From Desulfogranum marinum (GTDB lineage: Bacteria > Desulfobacterota > Desulfobulbia > Desulfobulbales > Desulfobulbaceae): DNA of 64,000 nucleotides. The position numbers were made by a program, and so were the translations under genes. The notes under the pieces are model-generated. The model saw nothing but the letters and a program-made list of their open reading frames with translations. It ran no database searches and had not been told where the DNA came from. The DNA is taken from assembly GCF_016918565.1 (NCBI RefSeq), contig NZ_JAFFQD010000001.1, forward strand, positions 62,001-126,000. Reading direction: 5' to 3'. Positions 17,110 through 26,308 of this stretch are shown here, piece after piece; positions within the stretch are counted from its first letter, which is position 1, and every line of letters begins with the position of its first letter.

Positions 17110-20100
17110 ATGTCTGCACCATTTGTTCACCTTCACGTCCATACACAATACTCCATGCTCGACGGAGCTATCCGCCTCAAAGACCTTATTGACCGGACCC
17201 GCGAGCTCGACATGTCCGCGGTAGCGGTTACAGACCACGGCGCCATGTACGGGGCTCTTGAATTTCACGAAAAAGCAACCAAAGCCGGAGTAAAACCGAT
17301 TGTGGGTTGCGAGTTTTACATGGCTGAAAACGGGATGCATATCCATGACCGTTCTGCTGGTCACAACTTTCATCTGGTCGCTCTTGCAACCAATGCCGTT
17401 GGCTATGCCAACCTAATGAAATTGGCGTCCATAGCTCAACGGCATGGATTTTACTATAAGCCCCGTATCGATTTTCCGACCCTGTACAAACACCAGGAAG
17501 GCCTGATAATCCTTACCGCCTGCCTTCACGGGGAAATCCCCTGGAGAATTACCCACAATGATATTAACGGAGCCAGGGCCAAGGCGATAGAAATCCAACA
17601 GGTCTTTGGAGATCGGCTCTACTTTGAAATGCAGGAAAACGGCATTGTCGAACAGACCATTGCCAACAAAGGCATAATGGAGCTTGCCGAGGAACTCGGC
17701 GTCAAACTTGTTGCGACCAATGATTGCCACTACCTGAGCAAAGAAGAGTCTTATGCTCATGAGGTCCTTCTCTCCATTCAGACCGGGAAAACTATTACAG
17801 ATCCCAACAGATTCCGATTTCCCACCCAGGAACTGTATTTCAAAACAGCGGAGGAAATTGCCAAGCAATTTCATTACTGCCCTGAGGCAGTTACCAACAC
17901 CCTGGAAGTCGCTGAACGCTGTAACCTTGAATTGGAATTTGGTGCCCACTATTTTCCCATTTTCCCCATACCTGAAAATGATACCCTGGAAAATGTCTTT
18001 GAAACATCCTGCTGGGAAGGATTACAGAAAAGGCTTGATCACCTTCGAGAGTTGCAAGAGGTTCCACCGGAACTTGAAGAAACCTACAAAGACCGGCTAA
18101 CCATGGAGATAGGGGTCATTAAAACAATGGGATTTTCAGGTTACTTCCTTATTGTTGCCGACTTTATCACCTGGGCAAAGGCGCATCAGATTCCGGTCGG
18201 ACCAGGTCGTGGTTCCGGAGCCGGAAGCCTCGCAGCTTTTTGCATGTTTATCACGGACATTGACCCCATTCCCTATGGACTTATTTTTGAACGGTTCCTC
18301 AATGTGGAACGTATGTCCATGCCCGATTTTGATGTAGATTTCTGCAAAGATCGAAGAGATGAGGTTATTGACTACGTGCGCAGTAAGTATGGTGGTGATG
18401 ATTATGTCGCCCAGATTGTTGCATACGGTTCAATGAAAGCAAGGGCGGTGCTGCGTGATGTTGGCCGGGTACTCGAAATTCCCCTGCCGGTTGTAGACCG
18501 GATTGCCAAACTGGTACCGGATGAGCTGAAAATTACCTTGAAAAAGGCGATCGACAAAGAGCCACGCCTCAGGGACGCGATGAAGGATGAAGACGTCCGT
18601 GAATTGCTCACGGTGGCACAAACCCTTGAGGGGCTCTCTCGGCATAAGTCTACCCATGCTGCCGGGGTTGTTGTATCTCCCACGCCGCTGGTCGATTATC
18701 TACCGGTATGTATCGGGCCAAACAAGGAAATTCTGACCCAGTACGACATGAAGTATACCGAAAAAACCGGACTCATCAAGTTCGATTTTCTCGGTTTGAA
18801 GACCCTTACCGTCATTGACCGAGCCTTAAAACTCATCGCCTTTGATGTTGGTAAAGAAGTTGAGCTCAGCAAAATCCCCATGGATGATGCCAAGAGTTAC
18901 GACCTGCTTTGCCGAGGAGACAGCCTGGGGGTTTTCCAGCTGGAAAGTGACGGCATGCGCGAACTGCTGATCAAGATGCATCCCGAGCAGTTCACCGACC
19001 TCATCGCCCTGGTTGCTCTCTATCGTCCGGGACCACTTGACTCCGGCATGGTTGACACCTTTGTCGAAACCAAGCATGGTCGCCAGCTGCCAGACTACCC
19101 GTTACCACAGATCAAACCTGTCCTGGAAGAAACATACGGCGTTATTGTTTATCAGGAACAGGTCATGAAAATTTCCAACATTCTTGCAGGCTACAGTCTG
19201 GGAGATGCTGACATTCTTCGTCGGGCAATGGGGAAAAAGATACCCGAGGTCATGGAAGAGGAACGGGAAAAATTCATGGCCGGTGCCAAGAAACTCGATG
19301 TCCCTGAAGATAAAGCCAAGTACATTTTTGACCTCATGGCTAAGTTTGCCGGGTATGGTTTCAACAAATCCCATTCGGCAGCCTATGCTCTTATTGCTTA
19401 CCAGACAGCCTACCTTAAAGCCCACTACCCCGCCCAGTTCCTGGCAGCTCTTCTTTCTTGCGATGTTGACAACACCGATAAGGTGGTCAAATATATTTCG
19501 GAATGCAAGCAGAATAATATTGATGTACTCCCCCCGGATATAAACGAATCCTATCATGACTTTACGGTTATCAAAGACCGAATCAGATTTGGGCTGGCAG
19601 CCGTCAAGAATGTCGGTGGAGCTGCCCTTGATTCTATTTTGGACGAACGTAAAGAAAATGGACCATTTGCCTCTCTGGGTGATTTCTGTAATCGCATTGA
19701 TGGAAGCCGGGTGAACCGAAAAGTCATAGAAAGCCTCATCAAAGCCGGGGCCTTTGATTCCATGAAAGGAAAACGCTCCCAGTTTATGGAAGTTCTGGAC
19801 CACGCACTTGAACAGGCTAAAGCGATTCAACGAGATCGCATGAGCGGTCAGATGAGCCTCTTTGCCCTAGGTAATCAGGCTGAAACCACCAGTTCAACTG
19901 AAATTACCCTCCCTGCAATAGACGAATGGCCTGAATTAAAAAAACTTGCTTACGAAAAGGACACTGTCGGTTTCTTCCTCACCGGCCACCCACTGGAAGG
20001 CATTAAAGAAGAAATGAGCATGATCACCGATGCTGATGTTGAAAACGCCGGCACGTGGCGAGATGGGCAGCCAATTCGAATAGGTGGCCTCATCTCCAGT

Positions 20101-20637
20101 TACAAGGAACACAAATCCAAAAAAGGCGACCGAATGGCCTTTACTTCCATTGAAGACATGACAGGCGAGATAGAAGTCATTGTCTTTCCATCCACCTTTG
20201 CCGAGTGTTCAGAAATTCTTCGAAGTGATCTACCACTGGTTGTCCTCGGAACAATACAGCAAGGGGAGCGTGGGGCAAAAGTAATAGCACAGGAAATCAG
20301 CTTGGTTCAACAGGCCATGGAAAAATATACAGAAAAAGCTGTAATAACCTTGCAAGCTGAGGCTACCTCACGGCAGCATCTAAGCCGGCTCAAGGAAATT
20401 TTATACCGATACCATGGTCTCACTCCGCTGCATCTCACTCTTCATTTTGATGGAAGAGGAGAGGTGGATATCGATATTCTCAAAGACCTGACCATAAAAT
20501 CCTGCCCCGATTTTATCCGTGACGTAGTAGGGTTATGCGGTAACCGGACACTTTCTCTGCGTATGAAGACGCCTGAAGTGAAGCGACGAGGGAATGGAAA
20601 TGGAAGATCCGGCTTCAATAAAAAAAACCATGCATAA
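17110..20637 (+). CDS. dnaE: DNA polymerase III alpha subunit DnaE
   Basis: Replicative polymerase, 1175 residues, the usual DnaE length. The N-terminal PHP domain starts HLHVHTQYSMLDGA. The polymerase core carries VGPGRGSGAGSLAAF and the catalytic aspartate motif MPDFDVDFC near residues 405-412. A helix-hairpin-helix region, an OB domain (VIVFPSTFAEC) and a C-terminal tau-binding region follow. ATG 17110 is preferred over the TTG at 17101; no clear ribosome site precedes either. There is no intein. It stands alone, with about 400 non-coding bases after it. Confidence 0.97.
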   Translation: MSAPFVHLHVHTQYSMLDGAIRLKDLIDRTRELDMSAVAVTDHGAMYGALEFHEKATKAGVKPIVGCEFYMAENGMHIHDRSAGHNFHLVALATNAVGYANLMKLASIAQRHGFYYKPRIDFPTLYKHQEGLIILTACLHGEIPWRITHNDINGARAKAIEIQQVFGDRLYFEMQENGIVEQTIANKGIMELAEELGVKLVATNDCHYLSKEESYAHEVLLSIQTGKTITDPNRFRFPTQELYFKTAEEIAKQFHYCPEAVTNTLEVAERCNLELEFGAHYFPIFPIPENDTLENVFETSCWEGLQKRLDHLRELQEVPPELEETYKDRLTMEIGVIKTMGFSGYFLIVADFITWAKAHQIPVGPGRGSGAGSLAAFCMFITDIDPIPYGLIFERFLNVERMSMPDFDVDFCKDRRDEVIDYVRSKYGGDDYVAQIVAYGSMKARAVLRDVGRVLEIPLPVVDRIAKLVPDELKITLKKAIDKEPRLRDAMKDEDVRELLTVAQTLEGLSRHKSTHAAGVVVSPTPLVDYLPVCIGPNKEILTQYDMKYTEKTGLIKFDFLGLKTLTVIDRALKLIAFDVGKEVELSKIPMDDAKSYDLLCRGDSLGVFQLESDGMRELLIKMHPEQFTDLIALVALYRPGPLDSGMVDTFVETKHGRQLPDYPLPQIKPVLEETYGVIVYQEQVMKISNILAGYSLGDADILRRAMGKKIPEVMEEEREKFMAGAKKLDVPEDKAKYIFDLMAKFAGYGFNKSHSAAYALIAYQTAYLKAHYPAQFLAALLSCDVDNTDKVVKYISECKQNNIDVLPPDINESYHDFTVIKDRIRFGLAAVKNVGGAALDSILDERKENGPFASLGDFCNRIDGSRVNRKVIESLIKAGAFDSMKGKRSQFMEVLDHALEQAKAIQRDRMSGQMSLFALGNQAETTSSTEITLPAIDEWPELKKLAYEKDTVGFFLTGHPLEGIKEEMSMITDADVENAGTWRDGQPIRIGGLISSYKEHKSKKGDRMAFTSIEDMTGEIEVIVFPSTFAECSEILRSDLPLVVLGTIQQGERGAKVIAQEISLVQQAMEKYTEKAVITLQAEATSRQHLSRLKEILYRYHGLTPLHLTLHFDGRGEVDIDILKDLTIKSCPDFIRDVVGLCGNRTLSLRMKTPEVKRRGNGNGRSGFNKKNHA

Positions 20638-20856
20638 AACGAACTGTACTATCAGATAACCTTAGGCTTCCACTGAGACCTGTTGAGGTAATCATAACCG
20701 CAAAGAATGCTCTGTTTGAAAAAGCTCTTTAATGCATGAGCACCACATCAAATCCATAGCTACCTGGCATTATAGGTGGCCATGGCTGCAATAATTGCCA
20801 CTCTTTACTACCTTAGGCCGGCTCGTTTACCTGAAACCTGTAAAAAAGGCTTGCTT

Positions 20857-20970
20857 TATAATCAATATAGAGTATTAATATCAGGTGAAGTAGGGTATTA
20901 GCTTTTCATGTTGAGAGATTACTTTCTTGACCGTCCAATGCTCTTTAGAGGAGCACCGGACGGTTTTTTT
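20857..20970 (+). promoter_or_regulatory. Possible short RNA or csp leader with terminator (20638-21049 gap)
   Basis: The gap between dnaE and csp is 412 bases with no gene. It holds a TATAAT hexamer (20857-20862) without a good -35 box, then about 60 bases, then a strong terminator at 20930-20970. A transcript of about 100 bases would result: either a small RNA or an attenuated leader of the csp gene at 21050. No homology to a known RNA family was recognised. Confidence 0.4.
20930..20970 (+). terminator. Terminator hairpin upstream of csp
   Basis: ACCGTCC pairs with GGACGGT, and inside it TGCTC pairs with GAGCA; seven T follow (20964-20970). It is about 290 bases after dnaE and 80 bases before csp, so it either ends dnaE or a short RNA, or attenuates csp. 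Confidence 0.8.
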
Positions 20971-21049
20971 ATATCATGAGAGTAAATATATAATATCCTC
21001 GATCAATGAATTGGCCGTCTCAAAGGCCAGCAGAAAGGAAACAAAAGAA

Positions 21050-21250
21050 TTGAACAACGGTATTGTAAAGTGGTTTAACGCGTCAAAGGGTTTTGGTTTT
21101 ATTGAACAGGAAAATGGTTCTGACATATTTGTCCATTATTCCGCGATCCAATCAGATAGTTACAAAACACTTGATGAAGGCGCTCAAGTACAGTTTGAAG
21201 TAGTAGACGGCCAGAAAGGACCGGCAGCAGCTAATGTAGTACAGCTGTAA
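21050..21250 (+). CDS. Cold-shock protein (CspA family)
   Basis: Single-stranded nucleic-acid binding RNA chaperone of one cold-shock domain. It has RNP1 [11 protein letters not shown]2 DIFVHYSAI and the start [16 protein letters not shown] 21050 is the likely start: the product is then the standard 66 residues, and AAGGA lies ten bases upstream. The longer open frame to 20927 would run through the terminator. It is followed by its own terminator, then by a cold-shock-type RNA helicase. Confidence 0.93.
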   Translation: MNNGIVKWFNASKGFGFIEQENGSDIFVHYSAIQSDSYKTLDEGAQVQFEVVDGQKGPAAANVVQL

Positions 21251-21276
21251 ACTCTTTCTAAAACATACGACCCTCA

Positions 21277-21309
21277 AATGCCCTGCTTTCAGAGCAGGGC
21301 ATTTTTTTT
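21277..21309 (+). terminator. Intrinsic terminator of csp
   Basis: AATGCCCTGCT pairs with AGCAGGGCATT around a five-base loop, followed by eight T. It lies 27 bases after the csp stop. Confidence 0.92.
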
Positions 21310-21378
21310 GGAGAAACAGCGGTGTTTCCCCAAATCACCTTACTACCAAACACCATCCATTTCCTTTTTATATATCTC

Positions 21379-23094
21379 ATGACAACATTCTCAGATCTCG
21401 GCATTAAAGACGAAATTATACAGGGACTTGATTCCCTGGGAATCGTCACCCCTACCCAAATTCAAACTGAAGTCATTCCCTTGCTGCTCGGCAAGCAAGG
21501 CGACCTCATAAGTCTCGCCCAGACCGGAACAGGAAAAACGGCAGCTTTTGGCCTCCCCTTGATCCAGTTAACAGAATACAGCAACAGAAGTACACAAATA
21601 CTGATCCTCTGTCCGACAAGAGAATTATGTGTCCAAGTCGCTAGGGATTTACAGGATTATGCTAAAAATATTCGAAAATTAAAAATTCTGTCCATCTACG
21701 GTGGTGCCCGCATTGAACAACAAATGCAAGCTCTTCGAAAAGGAGCGCAAATTATTGTTGCAACTCCAGGGCGCCTCAATGATCTGATCCGGAGAGGAAA
21801 AGTCGATATATCCCATATCCGTTACGTTGTGTTTGATGAAGCCGACGAAATGCTGCAAATGGGCTTTCAAGATGAGATTAACGCCATTTTGGAACAAACC
21901 CCTGCACAAAAAAACACCCTGCTTTTTTCCGCGACCATGCCAAGAGAGGTCGCTGCAATTGCCGGCAAGTACATGACGGATCCTGCCGAAGTAACCGTGG
22001 GCAAGCGTAATGCTGGAGCAGAAAACGTACTCCATGAATATTACACTGTACATCATCACAACCGTTACCCGACTTTAAAGCGTCTCCTTGACAATGCACC
22101 GGGCAACTATTCCATAGTATTTTGCCGGACCAGACTGGAAACCCAGGAAGTTGCGAACAAATTAATCCAGGACAACTACAATGCAGACGCACTGCATGGG
22201 GACCTGTCCCAGGCACAGAGAGATCTGGTCATGGGCAAATTTCGCTCTAAACATCTTCAGATTCTTGTTGCCACAGACGTTGCCGCCCGTGGCTTAGACG
22301 TTAACGACCTCACCCATGTGGTCAACTACAATCTCCCTGATGACTTTGCCAACTATACCCACCGTAGCGGCCGTACAGGCAGAGCCGGACGCAAAGGAAT
22401 TTCCGTTGCCATCATCAACCCAAGAGAGCGGTATAAGATACGGGAAATTGAGAAAAAAATTAAAAAGAAATTTATCCAATGCCAAGTGCCTTCCGGCACG
22501 GTGATCTGTCAGAAGCAACTCCTCAACCTTGTCGACACGGTGAGCAAGGTCGAAGTAGATAGCGCACAAATCGATCCACTCTACACAGAGGTTGCAGAGT
22601 TACTTGCATCCTATGACCGGGAAGAACTTATCAAAAAATTCCTCTCCCTTGAATTCAACCAATTGCTTGAATATTACCGCAATGCACCTGATCTCAATGC
22701 AAAAGACAGGGACAGAGGCAAAGGTGAACATGAAAAAAGGGATGGCAGGCGTAAGCTTCAAACTCGACATACGGATCGCAATCAACAGTTCACCCGCTTT
22801 TTTCTCAATGTCGGCCGCCGTGATGGGATCATGCCGCAAAGACTTATAGGCACCATCAATGGTGCTCCAGGTGGAGGGCGTATCAAGGTCGGGAAAATAG
22901 AAATAATGAGAAATTCTGCTCTTATTGAGGCAGATAGTAAATATATCCCCCAGGTTCTCAGCGCCTTTCAAGCTATTACCATAAACGGAAAACCGGTTTC
23001 CATTGAGGTGGCCTCAAAAAAACGAGCCCCGAAATCAGCTGCAAAGGGAAATCCTCGTTTTTTTAAAGGCAACAATAAGGCCGGGAGGAAATAA
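21379..23094 (+). CDS. deaD: DEAD-box RNA helicase, DeaD/CsdA type
   Basis: ATP-dependent RNA helicase for cold-induced RNA unwinding and ribosome assembly. Motifs in order: Q motif TPTQIQ, AQTGTGKTAAF, PTRELCVQ, TPGR, VFDEADEML, SAT, ARGLDV and HRSGRTGRAGRKG. The C-terminal DbpA/CsdA RNA-binding domain is present (RFFLNVGRRDGIMPQRLIG...GKIEIM). ATG 21379 (MTTFSDLGI) matches the family start, but no ribosome site precedes it; GTG 21322 has GGAG upstream and would add 19 hydrophobic residues. It neighbours csp and an RRM gene. Confidence 0.92.
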   Translation: MTTFSDLGIKDEIIQGLDSLGIVTPTQIQTEVIPLLLGKQGDLISLAQTGTGKTAAFGLPLIQLTEYSNRSTQILILCPTRELCVQVARDLQDYAKNIRKLKILSIYGGARIEQQMQALRKGAQIIVATPGRLNDLIRRGKVDISHIRYVVFDEADEMLQMGFQDEINAILEQTPAQKNTLLFSATMPREVAAIAGKYMTDPAEVTVGKRNAGAENVLHEYYTVHHHNRYPTLKRLLDNAPGNYSIVFCRTRLETQEVANKLIQDNYNADALHGDLSQAQRDLVMGKFRSKHLQILVATDVAARGLDVNDLTHVVNYNLPDDFANYTHRSGRTGRAGRKGISVAIINPRERYKIREIEKKIKKKFIQCQVPSGTVICQKQLLNLVDTVSKVEVDSAQIDPLYTEVAELLASYDREELIKKFLSLEFNQLLEYYRNAPDLNAKDRDRGKGEHEKRDGRRKLQTRHTDRNQQFTRFFLNVGRRDGIMPQRLIGTINGAPGGGRIKVGKIEIMRNSALIEADSKYIPQVLSAFQAITINGKPVSIEVASKKRAPKSAAKGNPRFFKGNNKAGRK

Positions 23095-23114
23095 TATCCA
23101 TCAACTTACACAAA

Positions 23115-23145
23115 AGGCAAAAAACAGGGGGTCCCTGTTCTGCCT
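23115..23145. other. Hairpin between deaD and the RRM gene
   Basis: AACAGGG-ggt-CCCTGTT (23123-23139) with an outer AGGCA/TGCCT pairing. No T-run follows, so it is more likely an mRNA processing or stability element than a terminator. Confidence 0.45.
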
Positions 23146-23198
23146 AATCCAGTGCCAGCGTACACGTGCACGATAAAGCTCATCTGAGGAGAGTGATT

Positions 23199-23477
23199 AT
23201 GAATATTTATGTGGGTCAATTACCCTTTGATGTAAACGAAAATGACCTTGAGGTTCTCTTTTCAGAGTTTGGTGAAGTTGCCAGCGCTCGCTTGATAATG
23301 GATCGGTATTCAGGCAGACCTAAGGGATTTGCTTTTGTAGAGATGCCAAACAACTCAGAAGCCGATGCGGCCATTAAATCGTTAAACAAGAGTATGTTTA
23401 AAGGGCGAGAAATAAAAGTCAATCAGGTACAGCCCCAAAAACGTAACAAACGTTCCAAGCGCCGTCCGCGCTACTAA
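23199..23477 (+). CDS. RRM-domain RNA-binding protein
   Basis: Small RNA-binding protein of the bacterial Rbp type known from cyanobacteria and Desulfobacterota. It has one RNA recognition motif with RNP2 IYVGQLPF and RNP1 RPKGFAFVEM, followed by a basic tail (KRNKRSKRRPRY). ATG 23199 has GAGGAG eight to ten bases upstream; the product is 92 residues. Position after csp and deaD suggests a role in mRNA folding, perhaps in the cold. Confidence 0.9.
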   Translation: MNIYVGQLPFDVNENDLEVLFSEFGEVASARLIMDRYSGRPKGFAFVEMPNNSEADAAIKSLNKSMFKGREIKVNQVQPQKRNKRSKRRPRY

Positions 23478-23500
23478 AAGCCTTCCCAAGTTACAGCCCT

Positions 23501-23555
23501 GTTATGCAACAGAACAAAAACGATTTGTTGACGGGTTTTTCTCCTTTTGCATAAC
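23501..23555 (+). terminator. Long hairpin after the RRM gene
   Basis: GTTATGCAA (23501-23509) pairs with TTGCATAAC (23547-23555), and inside it AACAAA pairs with TTTGTT. It lies 24 bases after the RRM stop. No T-run follows the outer stem, though TTTTT lies within it, so termination is plausible but not certain. Confidence 0.45.
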
Positions 23556-23727
23556 AGATATTCCTCCTTTACGAGCCCCAAGGATCAGGCAGCAATCGGG
23601 ACAGGCCGTATACTCTCTGTTGAAAAATAATATCCATCAAGACAGGTAGTCTGCTTAAGGCTGGTATCATTACAGCAGGAGTATGGGGTGGGGGCAAAAT
23701 CTTCCAGGTCTTGCTTTCTCAATATTC

Positions 23728-24046
23728 CTATTTAAGAATAATCATACCGCCTTCAATACCCTCATCTCTACCTGAAGCACAGCACCACCACACCTTTACC
23801 AATGTGTCGTCCTTGCTCGTAAATAAAAAGGGATCCAACAAATCGCTCTGATCGATAACCCACAATTATTTTACCAGCAGGATCGTCTCGCCACACTCAC
23901 CTGGTATAATTTTCAGGAGCGTTCTTGATGTCTCATCTGGTGTTGCGCTATGTATTTCTCTGCCCGAGTCCAGTCAACAAGCTGTTTTCCACAATTTGTA
24001 CATACATTTACTTCATACCGATACTCTTGTTACCGCACTCAAGGCA
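23728..24046 (-). pseudogene. Decayed zinc-ribbon gene
   Basis: Reading the minus strand across frames gives a coherent protein-like product interrupted by frame changes and one stop. CLECGN (24046-24029) is followed, in another frame, by EYRYEVNVCTNCGKQLVD (24026-23973), making a C-x2-C...C-x2-C zinc ribbon. A third frame continues from 23973 (SGREIHSATPDE, KIIPGECGETILLVK), meets TAA at 23866-23868, and goes on as DDTLVKVWWCCASGRDEGIE to TAG at 23728. At least two frameshifts and one nonsense codon are needed. The parent family is not recognised. It lies in the 740-base gap between the RRM gene and hslU. Confidence 0.45.
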
Positions 24047-24134
24047 CTATCTCGGGATAGGCACCCAATTTGCTGCAACATAGTTCTCTTAGCCCTGGGC
24101 TGAGAAATCCTACAGAGCCGCCTGGTTCCATATC

Positions 24135-24181
24135 AAAAAAAAAAAGGGGCCATATTTTGATGCTGCCCCTGCCCCTTTTTT
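24135..24181 (-). terminator. Intrinsic terminator of xerC-hslV-hslU
   Basis: On the minus strand AAAAAAGGGGC pairs with GCCCCTTTTTT around a 20-base loop, and the T-run extends to 11 bases. It lies 36 bases past the hslU stop. Confidence 0.85.
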
Positions 24182-24216
24182 ATTTTTGATTACCTACAAT
24201 AAGGCTAACGCTTCAT

Positions 24217-25641
24217 TTACAAAATATAGCGGCTCAGATCCTCATTGTCAGCTATATCCGTCAGCTGATTTCGTACATACTCAGCAGTAACAGTAAAAGT
24301 AAGGTCTTCTCGTTCAGAAGCGTCAAAAGACACCTCATCAAGCACCCGTTCCATTATGGTATGCAGCCTCCGCGCACCAATATCTTCGGTCTTCTGATTG
24401 ACATGAACAGCTATCCTGGCCATTTCATGGATAGCCTCTTCTTCGAAAACCATATGGATATCTTCTGTGGCAAGGAGCGCTTTATATTGTTTGACCAGAG
24501 CGCCCTGCGGCTCTGTTAAAATACGAAAAAACTCTTCCTCGCCAAGAGCATTGAGATTGACCCGTATGGGAAAACGTCCCTGCAATTCGGGCACAAGGTC
24601 AGAAGGTTTGCACACGTGAAACGCTCCACTTGCGATAAAGAGAATATGATCTGTTTTTACAGGACCATACTTGGTGGTAACGGTTGCCCCTTCAACAATG
24701 GGCAGCAAATCTCGTTGCACCCCTTCTCTTGAAACTTCAGGAGAACCGGAGCCGCTTCCTCCCCTGGAAGCAATTTTATCAATTTCGTCAAGAAAAATTA
24801 TCCCTGACTGTTCAGTGCGGCGGACAGCTTTTTCGGCAATACTCTCGTTATCAACCAGCCTTTCAGCTTCTTCCTTGTTCAAACACTCAAGTGCCTCAGG
24901 CACTTTCATTTTTCTACTTTGCTTCTTTTTCGGGAAAAATTTAGAAAAAGCATCCTGAAGGGAACTCTGCATGTCCTCCATTCCAGAAGCTGAAAAAACC
25001 TCAACCATGGGGGTACCGGTCTGGTTGCTTGCAACATCCAGTTCCACCATACGGTCATTGAGTTCCCCATTTCTCAACATCTGACGAAATCGTTCTCTGG
25101 TTGAACCTGATCCTTGCTTGTGGCCGGATGCGGCCGCATCATCACCATCATAGCCAAGAGAAACGACTCCGGAATCCTCCCCTTGTGCTGGGGGAGAGAC
25201 GGGCCTCTGCGGTACGCGAGGCAGCAGCAGGTCGAGCAAACGTTCTTCTGCTTGCCTTTCTGCCTGTTCTTGAACCCCACCCTCTTCCTCCTTGGTCACC
25301 ATATTCACAGCCAACTGGGTGAGGTCTCTGACCATTGACTCCACATCCCGGCCGACATAACCGACTTCAGTGAACTTGGAAGCTTCTACTTTAAGGAACG
25401 GACTTTGGGCCAAATGAGCAAGACGCCGTGCAATCTCCGTTTTGCCAACCCCGGTGGGACCGATCATAATAATATTTTTAGGAGCTATTTCCTCCCGCAG
25501 GGGCGAGTCTACCTGCTGTCGTCTCCACCGGTTACGAAGTGCAATTGCAACCGATCGTTTAGCATCAGCCTGGCCTATAATATAGCGATCAAGCTCTGCT
25601 ACTGTCTGTTTAGGGGTGAGTGAGTTCAGTCCTTTCATCAT
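24217..25641 (-). CDS. hslU: ATP-dependent protease ATPase subunit HslU (ClpY)
   Basis: AAA+ unfoldase that feeds proteins to the HslV peptidase. Walker A is GPTGVGKT (61-68), and Walker B is IIFLDEID. The I-domain is somewhat expanded, with a low-complexity Pro/Gly stretch near residues 150-180. The C-terminus ends EDLSRYIL, the tail that docks into HslV. The 474-residue gene starts at ATG 25641 and overlaps hslV by 32 bases, so the two are coupled. Confidence 0.97.
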   Translation of the reverse strand: MMKGLNSLTPKQTVAELDRYIIGQADAKRSVAIALRNRWRRQQVDSPLREEIAPKNIIMIGPTGVGKTEIARRLAHLAQSPFLKVEASKFTEVGYVGRDVESMVRDLTQLAVNMVTKEEEGGVQEQAERQAEERLLDLLLPRVPQRPVSPPAQGEDSGVVSLGYDGDDAAASGHKQGSGSTRERFRQMLRNGELNDRMVELDVASNQTGTPMVEVFSASGMEDMQSSLQDAFSKFFPKKKQSRKMKVPEALECLNKEEAERLVDNESIAEKAVRRTEQSGIIFLDEIDKIASRGGSGSGSPEVSREGVQRDLLPIVEGATVTTKYGPVKTDHILFIASGAFHVCKPSDLVPELQGRFPIRVNLNALGEEEFFRILTEPQGALVKQYKALLATEDIHMVFEEEAIHEMARIAVHVNQKTEDIGARRLHTIMERVLDEVSFDASEREDLTFTVTAEYVRNQLTDIADNEDLSRYIL

Positions 25642-26173
25642 TTATTTTTTCAACAACAATATTGGAGTTAGTATAAACACAGATGGAGCCTGCAATTTCA
25701 AGTGCGCTCCTGGCAATTGCAGGTGCATCAAGATCTGAATGCTCAATAAGTGCGGTGGCTGCAGCTTGCGCATATGGACCACCAGAGCCTATGGCAATGA
25801 TCCCGTCATCAGCTTCGATCACGTCCCCATTGCCGGACAGCAGCAGTGAATATTTACTATCGACAGCCACCAGCATAGCTTCAAGACGGCGCAACATTTT
25901 ATCTGTTCGCCAATCCTTTGCAAGCTCCACCGCCGCTCTCATCAAGTTGCCGTTAAACTGCTCAAGCTTCTGTTCCAGCCGATCATAAAGGGTAAATGCG
26001 TCAGCTGTTGCTCCGGCAAACCCGGTAATAACTTTGTCGTGATAGAGCCGGCGCACCTTTTTTGCCTGATGCTTAATCACCGTGGCGCCCAGGGTAACCT
26101 GACCGTCCCCGGCAACCACGACTTCTCCTTTATGGCGTATGGCAACTATAGTTGTAGATCGAATTTTTTTCAT
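25610..26173 (-). CDS. hslV: ATP-dependent protease peptidase subunit HslV (ClpQ)
   Basis: Proteasome-like threonine peptidase, double hexamer with HslU. The catalytic core starts [10 protein letters not shown] and contains GDGQVTLG and [12 protein letters not shown]. Six residues (MKKIRS) precede the expected catalytic Thr, so a propeptide must be removed; in E. coli only Met precedes it. Length is 187 residues. Order xerC-hslV-hslU equals the Bacillus codV-clpQ-clpY arrangement. Confidence 0.97.
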   Translation of the reverse strand: MKKIRSTTIVAIRHKGEVVVAGDGQVTLGATVIKHQAKKVRRLYHDKVITGFAGATADAFTLYDRLEQKLEQFNGNLMRAAVELAKDWRTDKMLRRLEAMLVAVDSKYSLLLSGNGDVIEADDGIIAIGSGGPYAQAAATALIEHSDLDAPAIARSALEIAGSICVYTNSNIVVEKINDERTELTHP

Positions 26174-26308
26174 ATTTTTCTAAAAAGATAGAATCAACAT
26201 TGGTAACAAATCACAGTGCTGGGCAATATTAAGCACTCACCCTCCAAGAGTCAATCCCTGTTCATTTTTCAATGAGTCGCAAATTGCTGCAAGATCCCGA
26301 TGGACTGC

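Noticed and set aside
19102-19830. Long minus-strand frame of 242 codons inside dnaE
   Set aside because: It is antisense to the well-conserved polymerase core and has no family signature; a shadow of dnaE codon use.
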